6,295 bases of DNA from an uncultured Pseudomonadota bacterium (GTDB lineage: Bacteria; Pseudomonadota; Alphaproteobacteria; Rs-D84): contig CAMVAR010000042.1 of assembly GCA_947165555.1 (NCBI GenBank), forward strand, positions 1-6,295, given 5' to 3'. Made by a program: the position numbers and the translations under genes. Of the stretch, positions 1-5,836 are shown piece after piece; positions within the stretch are counted from its first letter, which is position 1, and each line of letters starts with the position of its first letter. The notes below the pieces were generated by a model, which did not search any database, was not told where the DNA came from, and worked only from the letters and a program-made list of their open reading frames with translations.

Positions 1-205
1 CGGCTGCGCATGCGGCAATCCCACTGATTATGCCATAGCTAAATTTGGTTGACCAGGTTTTAGCCGTTGCATTACTGCCATTCGATGTGCCACCAACTAG
101 CGGGTCCAACGCAACCAATATTCCATCATTTTTTACACACATATTTGCCGCAAGTGCGGAACCACAAATAATCAGCCCGAATAACCCAAACCATATTTTT
201 TGCAT
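1..205 (-). CDS. Secreted protein of unknown function, N-terminal part (cut by window edge)
   Basis: Only the first 68 codons lie in the window; the frame is open to the edge. The product starts with a good Sec signal peptide: MQK, a hydrophobic stretch at residues 4-18 and a probable cut after the SALAA sequence near residue 20. The mature part begins NMCVKNDGILVALDP, then a Gly/Ser/Thr/Asn-rich stretch, then KTWSTKFSYG and an ISGIAACAA segment with a second Cys. The start is fixed by a GGAG box eight bases upstream of the ATG, inside a purine-rich leader. I do not recognise a named family. The pattern resembles exported hypothetical proteins I recall from uncultured gut Alphaproteobacteria (memory, unchecked). 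Upstream lie two palindromes and a structured RNA with a terminator, so expression may depend on readthrough of that terminator or on a weak promoter near 313-342. That it is a real gene is fairly sure; its function is unknown. Confidence 0.8.
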   Translation of the reverse strand, partial: MQKIWFGLFGLIICGSALAANMCVKNDGILVALDPLVGGTSNGSNATAKTWSTKFSYGIISGIAACAA

Positions 206-228
206 TTTTCTTTCTCCTTTTTTTCTTT

Positions 229-321
229 CGTCACCCCGTGGAAACACGGGGTCCCTGCGCCCACGTCGCGCCCCATCCCGCATCCCATTCCAACGGGATA
301 CCGGCGTGCGCCGATATAACG
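229..321. repeat. Pair of inverted REP-like palindromes (BIME-like element)
   Basis: Two 26-nt units face each other, separated by 41 nt of GC-rich sequence. Unit 1 (229-254, plus) starts CGTCA, ends TCC, and folds as an exact 8-bp stem (233-240 with 245-252) around a GAAA loop. Unit 2 (321-296, read on minus) starts CGTTA, ends TCC, and folds as a stem of 298-305 with 310-317 (one G-U pair on the minus strand). Aligned in the same orientation, the units share 14 of 26 bases, concentrated at the ends and the CG core. The CGTCA..TCC framing matches the general style of intergenic palindromic repeats common in proteobacteria. Whether this one is repeated elsewhere in the genome cannot be seen here. 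Confidence 0.6.
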
Positions 322-327
322 GGACTT

Positions 328-355
328 TAAAAAAACCGTCAATGGAAATGACGGT
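328..355 (-). terminator. Intrinsic terminator ending the structured RNA
   Basis: Read on the minus strand, ACCGTCA (355-349) and TGACGGT (341-335) form an exact 7-bp stem with a 7-nt loop, followed at once by a run of seven T (the last stem base plus 334-329). No protein gene ends just upstream, so the signal must terminate the non-coding transcript that starts near 541. The three outermost pairs of the stem can instead join the long-range helix 353-362/416-425. That makes the terminator potentially switchable. Confidence 0.75.
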
Positions 356-541
356 CGGGGTGTTGGTAAATCAAGTTTTCAATGATTCTGGCGGTCTTTA
401 TACATCCACCGCCAGCACCCCGACCAAATCGGGGTATTTATAATAACGATGCAACATTACCCAGAAATCAAACGGATTACGATGCGTTGCACCGGAAAAC
501 TTGGGCCTACCACAGCCCCGAACCAAATTCCCATTTGGTTC
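328..541 (-). ncRNA. Structured non-coding RNA or attenuated 5' leader of unknown class
   Basis: A transcript of about 214 nt is bounded by a strong promoter and an intrinsic terminator, with no convincing reading frame between. Starting at 541 it begins exactly with a 9-bp hairpin (541-533 with 528-520, loop GGGA). Further helices are: 503-506/515-518 (4 bp, GC only); 447-455/486-494 (9 bp, one G-U); 418-423/429-434 (6 bp); 388-395/408-415 (8 bp); 369-373/383-387 (5 bp); and the terminator stem. A perfect 10-bp long-range helix (353-362/416-425) abuts the 388-415 hairpin with no unpaired base, and that hairpin abuts the 369-387 hairpin, giving a compact three-way junction. This helix excludes the 418-434 hairpin and takes three pairs from the terminator. 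It could be a free small RNA or a leader controlling the secreted-protein gene at 205. I found no hallmark motifs of 6S RNA, tmRNA, SRP RNA or RNase P RNA. The existence of the transcript is fairly well supported; its class is unknown. Confidence 0.65.
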
Positions 542-547
542 AATAAC

Positions 548-577
548 ATTATATCAAAAATGGTTATCAAAATGCAA
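548..577 (-). promoter_or_regulatory. Extended -10 promoter of the structured RNA
   Basis: On the minus strand there is a consensus TATAAT (553-548) preceded by TGA, which makes an extended -10 (TGATATAAT), and a partial -35 TTGCAT (577-572) with an 18-bp spacer. The predicted start, seven bases downstream, is the G at 541, the exact first base of the 5' hairpin. That agreement supports the call. Confidence 0.75.
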
Positions 578-583
578 GAATAT

Positions 584-612
584 AAAAAATAAAAATTGGT
601 GCAAACGCACCA
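584..612 (-). terminator. Intrinsic terminator after the small basic-protein gene
   Basis: On the minus strand, TGGTGC (612-607) and GCACCA (602-597) form a 6-bp stem with a GTTT loop, followed by A, five T, A and six T. It lies 11 bases after the stop codon at 623 and just before the promoter at 548-577, so it separates the 623-1021 gene from the RNA transcript. The stem is short but GC-rich and the T tract is long. Confidence 0.7.
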
Positions 613-622
613 GAATTTTGTT

Positions 623-1021
623 TTACTTGGTCTTGGCAAATATTTTTAAAAAATCTGACACAGCATATCTTTTGTTGATATACTTTGCATTTATATCCCG
701 AAATGTCGATGCATTTTGGGCCACCGCCAACACGTCACACAAAAATTCCTGGCCACGGTCGGGAACCCGAAAAACCAATGTGTCATAATGCCGGCTGCTA
801 TGCGGGCGCAAAAATATACCATTATTACGAAACACATGTAACAAACGATTAATATCAAAATATCGTTGCGATGATGGCATGATATAAAAATACCGCCGAC
901 CACGTGTTGTAACACGCTCAATTTTATAAATATTAAACGCCGCAACCAAAACATCCGATGCCTGGGGTCTGAATTTTTCAAACAAACCCGTTTTTCCCAT
1001 TAAATATTTACCATATCCCAT
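623..1021 (-). CDS. Small basic cytoplasmic-type protein of unknown function
   Basis: The product has 132 residues, with no signal peptide and no membrane segment. It is rich in Lys, Arg, Phe and Tyr. The central part alternates predicted strand and helix: YKIERVTTRGRRYFYIMP (about 32-49), then a helix INRLLHVFRNNGI (57-69), then a strand around HYDTLVFRVP (78-87), then helical segments EFLCDVLAVAQNAS (92-105) and YAVSDFLKIFAK (119-130). This suggests a small compact alpha/beta domain, and the positive charge would suit nucleic-acid contact, though that is only a guess. The ATG at 1021 is chosen because AAGGA lies seven bases upstream. It is co-directional with the autotransporter gene, whose stop lies 72 bases upstream, but it has a plausible promoter of its own (1053-1080) and a terminator after it. 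I do not recognise the family. The clean start signal and terminator make it very likely a real gene. Confidence 0.82.
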   Translation of the reverse strand: MGYGKYLMGKTGLFEKFRPQASDVLVAAFNIYKIERVTTRGRRYFYIMPSSQRYFDINRLLHVFRNNGIFLRPHSSRHYDTLVFRVPDRGQEFLCDVLAVAQNASTFRDINAKYINKRYAVSDFLKIFAKTK

Positions 1022-1052
1022 CTTTAAATCCTTTTACAACACACTGGGGCCA

Positions 1053-1080
1053 ATACTAACACAGCAAACAAACAAGTCAA
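1053..1080 (-). promoter_or_regulatory. Possible promoter of the small basic-protein gene
   Basis: On the minus strand, TTGACT (1080-1075, five of six matches to TTGACA) and TAGTAT (1058-1053, four of six to TATAAT) are separated by 16 bp. They lie in the short gap after the autotransporter stop codon. The predicted start falls about 25-30 bases before the ATG at 1021. No hairpin terminator is visible after the autotransporter, so readthrough could also feed this gene. Confidence 0.5.
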
Positions 1081-1093
1081 GCGCAACAAATGA

Positions 1094-4000
1094 TTAAATT
1101 CCCAATCTGTGTGATAATTTCATCATAAATATTGATTCATTTCCAAATTCATCGGTATTATTGGGATGAATTCTGTAAATAAATCCAATCGCCCCATCGG
1201 TAAATTCGCCAAATTTATGGCGATATCTGGCATCAATCCGAACTGCACGCGATGGTGCGGCGATATCAATTGCACGCATATCGGCATTGTGAATCACCAA
1301 AGCATAACGGCCATTATCTAGTTCAGTGGGGTCATATTGTGGAATGATATCATATTCTGCATACGCATAAGCCAAATTTCCACGACGCGTCGCCAACGGC
1401 ATTGACACGACAAAATCAAACCGATTACCAATTTCGGTTCCAAACGCAAATGCATCCGAATCCAATTCGGACAATTCAAACATATTATTATCAAACATAT
1501 TGGGTGTTGTATGCGCAAATGTGGCACGCGCACGCAAACGAACCATATCGGTAACACGAACAAACGCATCAACATCAATATAGCGCGTATCCGCAGAATT
1601 AATCGACATTAACCCCGTTCCATATGCGCCCAATATTGTATTATTTTCATGTACCATCCCAATCGTTGTCATTACACCAAATTTATCACTACGCCATCCA
1701 ATTTCTGCCCCGCCACCAGACGCCAACCCCCATCGTCCCGGTTCAAATTCGGCAGAAATTGTTGGGTCGTATTCCAACAATCCTTCGTCTGTGATGGAAC
1801 CCGAAAAACCACGCACACCAAAAACCCAATTATCATTGACATAATGCGCACCCGATGTAACCGCATTAGATACCAACGATAAAACCGGATTTGCCATACC
1901 GGCAAAGCGTGATTCACCATCGGTTAAATAACGCTGATAATCGGCCGCCATACTCCAATCACCAACTGCATATTCCAACCGCAGATTATCAATTCCGCCC
2001 ATACCATCATCATAGGCGCGTGCCGACCGCATCAGATTAAATGTCGCCGCCCCAATTTTTATCGTATTATCATCATTTGCACGCGTCCGTAAATCACCCA
2101 AAGTATCCCCCATATAAAAACTGTGCCGGGTATTGCCACCAAACATAACCGTATTTTCCCACACACGTGGCAATCGCAACGCACCATCTATGCTTTCCAT
2201 CACATCAAATGTTGTAATATTTATTGCGTGTCGCCCCCCTCCTAAGGTTGCCGACGATAAAAAACCAGTGTTCATTGCGGCCCGCCAATATGCGTCACCC
2301 GACGTCGATGAAATCTTGGTTCCGTCATAGAAATACAAATTCGTTCCCGGCGTGGTGGCCCGTTCAAGGTTAATAACACCATAACCAAAAACCTCTTTGA
2401 AGGCATCCAAATAAGACATCTGTCCCGCATCTATCTTTTGTTGATATACACCCGGCATGATATACAATGACTGCAAATGCGAAATCAATGCGGCTTCGTT
2501 TAACTGGGTACCCACAGTCAAACGATTAAGGTACGGTCCATCCGCCGTCAAAGCCATCAGCGTAAATATCTGTTGTGGGGTCATATAGTAAAACGCCGAA
2601 CGCAACGCACCCGTCGCACCCGCCGCCGCCGCAGTTGCCATTTCATCGGTTACGCCAACGGATGCAAAACACCATGGATCAATACTGCCATATCCAATGC
2701 CGGCCGTCCCACACACACGCGATTTATAGTATGTATATCCATCTGATTCATTACCAACCGCCCATTGGGCCAATTGCAATTTTGTTCCCCCAACCGGTAA
2801 ATTATCAACATTTGCAGGAATTGATGTTGCACCAACCGTACTGGCCCCGACGGCAACAATAGACATAAACGAATGATTTAAATTAGAATATGCAATTGGT
2901 GCCGCATTTTCTATTGTTGCAATACGTGGCACATCAGAATATGTCTGACTGCTCTGTTTGGTGGCACCGGTGGAAAATACCGCAATCGCATTATTTCCAC
3001 CAACCGCGCGAAAGAAATTTCCTGCATCGGTTCCAATTTGATTATTCGCCCCACCTACACTATACGCATTTACAATTGCGGTCGATAATTTTTCTTGCCA
3101 ATCACTGACCGACGAAGTACCTTCGAAAATATCATCAATCACCAATGCAGATGTTTCATGTAACGGTTCTATGACATCCAAATTGGCAATTACATCAACA
3201 CGCGACCGACCGCCACTGCTGGCATCAATGGTGCGATTTGTTACCGCATCATATAATGCCGTATAATTTTTATAATCAGTATTTTGCGATTCCAATTTAG
3301 TAACTAACTGATTGGATGAATTTGTGCCATAGGCGAAATCCGGCGCACCATTCCCATCAAAATCGATATAATACAATCCACCAAGCAAATAACCATAAAG
3401 ATATTTTGTACCGTCACCATCAACATAGGACCAAACAATACTTTTTGTTGTATCGCCATCCCCCCCGTCTGTAATACTGGCAACGGTCGCGGTAATACCC
3501 TGGGCACTAAACGTCATTGTATCTTCAACATCAATTGTATCCCCCGCAAAATCAAAACTGCCCGCAACCGCCCCACCAGACGAAACCATTTGTTGACCAC
3601 CACCGGTACGATAAATTGTCATCTGGCCATTTGGCATAAATCCAATAAAATCCGCATCCGCAAAGCCCGAAACATTACCACCAACTATTTTGGCCAATAT
3701 ACTATCTGCAATGGCCGCCCCATTATGTATTGCCGTCCCACCATTCGACAAATCAAAGGTGCTTATCAACGAAGCGTCTTCGGGTGCAGAATAATTATCA
3801 ACCGAATTAAACACAAACCCATTGTTATAATACTTACCTGAAATCGTATTTTGACTGGCCGGTCCCAACGTCCCATCAGAATTTAACGAGGTCCATACAA
3901 GAAAATTATTTTCCAACGATGTATTCGTCGCGGCATTAATACCATTGGCCGTTATCAACGCAACATTTACCGGACGCCCCCCCTGAATAAGATTGGCCCC

Positions 4001-4765
4001 ATACGACCCACTTAACACAACCGGAACATTATCTAATTTTCGCAAAGTACGCATTCCTAAATAACCGCGCGCCAGTGGCGAATACCCATGCATCAGCAAC
4101 AAATAATTTTCCGTCGCATTCATCAGTTGAAAGTTTTTATAATAAATACTGGCCGTGTCAGACGGTGCATACATCGCCAAATTATTTGCATAATGGTTAC
4201 TTTCGGCCGCCGCATTAATCATCAATGGCCCGTATGGCAACGCACCAACGGACCACGCGGTACCCGCATTTGTATTCGACCCACCCCCCGAACCACCGGA
4301 ACCACCACCGGATGCCCCACCCGATGTTTTATTATCATTATCCGGGTCAAATATATCGGTCAACAAAAACAGCCCCCCTATAACAACGGCGGCACCCGCC
4401 GCCGCCAATGTCAAGCTTTGGGCGGTGGACAATCCACCAAATATTCCGCCCCCCGACGCACCACTATTTTGCGACCTGTAATTTTTAATTTGACGGTCAC
4501 ACTGCGACGCATCGGCGCCATACATCTGCAAAATTTGTGCCGCACGCAAATCATTATTCATTAATGCGGTACACACCAATGACAAACCGGTATTATCAAC
4601 ATAGTTTATATTCGCGCCATTGCCAATCAAAACCTGAACCTGTTGAATATCGGCATTTTTTGCGGCCGACAACAACTGGGCCGCCATGGTAAACTCACGA
4701 GACGCGGCAACGGCCGAAACCGGCACGCAAACCAAAACAAAAAATAATAATCTGATAAACCTCAT
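1094..4765 (-). CDS. Autotransporter with ankyrin repeats and degenerate subtilisin-like passenger
   Basis: The protein has 1223 residues. In order: signal peptide (1-21, ending SAVAA); about two ankyrin repeats (24-86, with AAQLLSAAKNADIQQVQVLI and a GADAS turn); a hydrophobic helix (about 114-138); a Gly/Ser linker (148-164); a long passenger; a subtilisin-like part (about 585-806); and a C-terminal beta-barrel (about 872-1223) ending in the strand SIFMMKLSHRLGI. The subtilisin-like part is recognised by IAVFSTGA (594-601, where active enzymes have AAGN), SIVAVGAS, a CGTAG..PWCFASVGV Cys pair (685, 699), TPQQIFTLMALTAD and FGYGVINLERATTPG. The GTSxAAP serine motif is replaced by MATAAAA (709-715), with Thr711 at the Ser position, and I find no clear Asp or His motif, so proteolysis is doubtful. 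The upstream ATG at 4804 is rejected because the likely promoter starts transcription after it; GAGAGA precedes the chosen ATG. It probably acts at the cell surface as an adhesin or binding protein (inference). Confidence 0.88.
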   Translation of the reverse strand: MRFIRLLFFVLVCVPVSAVAASREFTMAAQLLSAAKNADIQQVQVLIGNGANINYVDNTGLSLVCTALMNNDLRAAQILQMYGADASQCDRQIKNYRSQNSGASGGGIFGGLSTAQSLTLAAAGAAVVIGGLFLLTDIFDPDNDNKTSGGASGGGSGGSGGGSNTNAGTAWSVGALPYGPLMINAAAESNHYANNLAMYAPSDTASIYYKNFQLMNATENYLLLMHGYSPLARGYLGMRTLRKLDNVPVVLSGSYGANLIQGGRPVNVALITANGINAATNTSLENNFLVWTSLNSDGTLGPASQNTISGKYYNNGFVFNSVDNYSAPEDASLISTFDLSNGGTAIHNGAAIADSILAKIVGGNVSGFADADFIGFMPNGQMTIYRTGGGQQMVSSGGAVAGSFDFAGDTIDVEDTMTFSAQGITATVASITDGGDGDTTKSIVWSYVDGDGTKYLYGYLLGGLYYIDFDGNGAPDFAYGTNSSNQLVTKLESQNTDYKNYTALYDAVTNRTIDASSGGRSRVDVIANLDVIEPLHETSALVIDDIFEGTSSVSDWQEKLSTAIVNAYSVGGANNQIGTDAGNFFRAVGGNNAIAVFSTGATKQSSQTYSDVPRIATIENAAPIAYSNLNHSFMSIVAVGASTVGATSIPANVDNLPVGGTKLQLAQWAVGNESDGYTYYKSRVCGTAGIGYGSIDPWCFASVGVTDEMATAAAAGATGALRSAFYYMTPQQIFTLMALTADGPYLNRLTVGTQLNEAALISHLQSLYIMPGVYQQKIDAGQMSYLDAFKEVFGYGVINLERATTPGTNLYFYDGTKISSTSGDAYWRAAMNTGFLSSATLGGGRHAINITTFDVMESIDGALRLPRVWENTVMFGGNTRHSFYMGDTLGDLRTRANDDNTIKIGAATFNLMRSARAYDDGMGGIDNLRLEYAVGDWSMAADYQRYLTDGESRFAGMANPVLSLVSNAVTSGAHYVNDNWVFGVRGFSGSITDEGLLEYDPTISAEFEPGRWGLASGGGAEIGWRSDKFGVMTTIGMVHENNTILGAYGTGLMSINSADTRYIDVDAFVRVTDMVRLRARATFAHTTPNMFDNNMFELSELDSDAFAFGTEIGNRFDFVVSMPLATRRGNLAYAYAEYDIIPQYDPTELDNGRYALVIHNADMRAIDIAAPSRAVRIDARYRHKFGEFTDGAIGFIYRIHPNNTDEFGNESIFMMKLSHRLGI

Positions 4766-4788
4766 ACATTCTCTCTGGTACAGGACGT

Positions 4789-4818
4789 ATTCTATCATAT
4801 CCATAAATATTATGTCTA
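4789..4818 (-). promoter_or_regulatory. Promoter of the autotransporter gene
   Basis: On the minus strand, TAGACA (4818-4813, five of six to consensus) and TAGAAT (4794-4789, five of six) are 18 bp apart. Transcription would start near 4782, about 17 bases before the ATG at 4765 and downstream of the ATG codons at 4804 and 4798. This decides the shorter start. The promoter lies directly after the terminator of the upstream operon, so the autotransporter is probably its own unit. Confidence 0.6.
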
Positions 4819-4820
4819 GT

Positions 4821-4856
4821 AAAAAAATAAAATTTGGGACACGCGCCCCAAATTTT
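4821..4856 (-). terminator. Intrinsic terminator of the lipoprotein operon
   Basis: A 10-bp stem (4829-4838 with 4847-4856, core AATTTGGG/CCCAAATT) closes an 8-nt loop. On the minus strand it is followed by A and seven T (4827-4821). It lies 28 bases beyond the stop codon at 4885. On the plus strand the stem is also followed by a few T, so it may work weakly in both directions. Confidence 0.85.
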
Positions 4857-4884
4857 TTCTTAGACCAAACCCAACAATTGATTT

Positions 4885-5205
4885 TTAACGTTCATGCCCA
4901 TTCACAACCGGCGCACGTAACGGCGGACAAATATCTGCCGAATCGATTTTTATCCAACCATTATTGCCACCATACACCGGCGCATATTTTGGCTTTGGCC
5001 CGATTTTAGGTTGCAAACCCACCTGTACCGGTAATCGAACCCAATTTCCAGAATCACGCATAGCCCTAACCAGTGTGGTATCTGCGCATTCACGGGCAAC
5101 CGGTTTATGCCTTTGGGCGATGGAATTTGTTGCGATTCCAACCACAATCATTCCGAATAACGCCGCCCCAGACAAACGGGTCCAAATATTCTTAGCCTCT
5201 TTCAT
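4885..5205 (-). CDS. Small exported or membrane-anchored protein of unknown function
   Basis: The product has 106 residues. Residues 1-10 (MKEAKNIWTR) are charged, and 11-30 form a hydrophobic segment ending TNSIAQ, which fits either a signal peptide cut near residue 30 or an N-terminal anchor. The rest, about 75 residues, would be periplasmic or secreted. It holds a Pro/Lys patch (LQPKIGPKPKYAPVYGGNNG, 65-82) and just two Cys (40 and 93) that could form a disulfide. No family is recognised. The gene starts 13 bases after the lipoprotein stop codon, and I see no Shine-Dalgarno sequence in that gap (TTAAAACATATAA). Translation may therefore be coupled to the upstream gene. It is followed by a strong terminator. 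Both products of the operon carry export signals and Lys-Pro-rich patches, so a joint role in the envelope is reasonable but unproven. Confidence 0.75.
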   Translation of the reverse strand: MKEAKNIWTRLSGAALFGMIVVGIATNSIAQRHKPVARECADTTLVRAMRDSGNWVRLPVQVGLQPKIGPKPKYAPVYGGNNGWIKIDSADICPPLRAPVVNGHER

Positions 5206-5218
5206 TTATATGTTTTAA

Positions 5219-5752
5219 TTAGCGCGTACGGACACGAATATTAATTTTTGCCCGAATTATCGTTGTATCACAACACCCACAGTCTTCTTCACGTGGCTTA
5301 TCCGGTACCGGTTCCGGCACGATTACCGGCACACGTATAGTATCCGGCACAATAACTGGCTGTATAACCGGTTGTGGTTTCGGTTTTGGTTTTGGTTGTG
5401 GTTTCGGTTTTGGTTTCGGCTGTGTATTTTGTTCCTGATTTACATTTTGGTTGCCCGAACCATTGTTGATGTTTGTCTGTTGATTCAGATTAACATCGCC
5501 GCACCCACTGTTGTTAATTTCTGTATTGCTGTTGTTGACAACACCGTCACGATTGACAATATTGTTATTACCATTCACATTCACGACATCGCCATTATAA
5601 TTATTGGTAACACACGATTCGTTATGGCAATGATGACATTTATCATGGCAACAATTGTTGTCCTTGCATCCCGCCAAGAACATCATAGCCACCAGCCCAC
5701 CAACACGCCACAAATGACGATTTAATAAAACAGAACTATTATTTTTACGCAT
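5219..5752 (-). CDS. Asn-rich, Cys/His-rich lipoprotein with Lys-Pro spacer
   Basis: The product has 177 residues. A basic N-terminus and hydrophobic stretch (GGLVAMMF) lead to a lipobox LAGC, so Cys29 should be lipidated. Then comes a metal-site-like cluster NCCHDKCHHCHNESC (33-47). Next is an Asn-rich segment (50-109) built of short alternating units such as GDVVNVNGNNNIVN and GDVNLNQQTNIN, which look like a short beta-solenoid. A charged Pro spacer follows (PKPKPKPQ twice, 112-127), then VIQPVIVPDTIRVPVIVPEP (129-148), a DCGCC motif (157-161) and a basic tail. The spacer recalls the rigid periplasm-crossing part of TonB-like proteins, but no TonB domain is seen. The start is the ATG at 5752, with AAGGGGG six bases upstream. 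The longer frame from 5785 begins directly after the -10 box and would not be transcribed. It is first in an operon with the 4885-5205 gene. Lipoprotein status is well supported; function is unknown. Confidence 0.85.
   Translation of the reverse strand: MRKNNSSVLLNRHLWRVGGLVAMMFLAGCKDNNCCHDKCHHCHNESCVTNNYNGDVVNVNGNNNIVNRDGVVNNSNTEINNSGCGDVNLNQQTNINNGSGNQNVNQEQNTQPKPKPKPQPKPKPKPQPVIQPVIVPDTIRVPVIVPEPVPDKPREEDCGCCDTTIIRAKINIRVRTR
5370..5424 (-). repeat. 24-bp tandem repeat coding the Lys-Pro spacer
   Basis: Two copies of a 24-bp unit (5370-5393 and 5394-5417) differ at one base, and a 7-base partial third copy follows. Each full copy encodes the octapeptide PKPKPKPQ of the lipoprotein spacer. 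Within each copy there is a looser 6-bp period (Lys-Pro codons). Copy-number change by slippage would alter spacer length by eight residues without breaking the frame. Confidence 0.8.
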
Positions 5753-5785
5753 TCTTAACCCCCTTTTGGTTTTCTTTGCATACAT

Positions 5786-5813
5786 ATTATAGACAAATTT
5801 TTACCGTTGTCAA
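5786..5813 (-). promoter_or_regulatory. Consensus promoter of the lipoprotein operon
   Basis: On the minus strand, TTGACA (5813-5808) and TATAAT (5791-5786) are both exact consensus, with a 16-bp spacer. Transcription should start near 5779. This leaves a 5' leader of about 27 bases with a G-rich ribosome-binding site before the ATG at 5752, and it rules out the ATG at 5785. Confidence 0.88.
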
Positions 5814-5836
5814 TAGGCAATTTAAAAAAATATATT

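Noticed and set aside
45..443. Plus-strand open frame of 132 codons
   Set aside because: It runs antisense to the signal-peptide gene, across both palindromes and the terminator, and has no ribosome-binding site or coherent protein character.
531..540. Possible His motif of subtilase at residues 531-540 of the autotransporter (PLHETS)
   Set aside because: Its place relative to the later motifs fits the strand before the oxyanion segment better than the HGT motif, so I do not call it a catalytic His. Coordinates here are residues; the codons lie near 3146-3175.
328..541. Known housekeeping RNAs (6S, tmRNA, SRP RNA, RNase P RNA)
   Set aside because: I looked for a closing end-to-end stem with central bubble, a tRNA-like end, the GGAAGCAGCC-type loop and conserved RNase P blocks, and saw none. 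A divergent 6S RNA cannot be fully excluded without a covariance search.
623..981. Open frames overlapping the small basic-protein gene (691-981 minus; 501-788 plus)
   Set aside because: They are shadows of the 623-1021 frame, which alone has a matching ribosome-binding site and a terminator after it.
4766..4804. Longer N-terminus of the autotransporter (start at 4804)
   Set aside because: It would place 13 non-signal residues before a clean signal peptide and begins upstream of the predicted transcription start.
5370..5424. CRISPR-like repeat
   Set aside because: The units are adjacent without spacers and lie in frame inside a coding region.
5372..5725. Plus-strand frame rich in Trp, Phe and Ile
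   Set aside because: It is the antisense of the Lys-Pro and Asn codons of the lipoprotein. Its odd composition is a by-product of the tandem repeat.
5753..5785. Longer N-terminus of the lipoprotein (start at 5785)
   Set aside because: That ATG begins directly after the consensus -10 box, so it would not be in the transcript. The ATG at 5752 has a G-rich ribosome-binding site.
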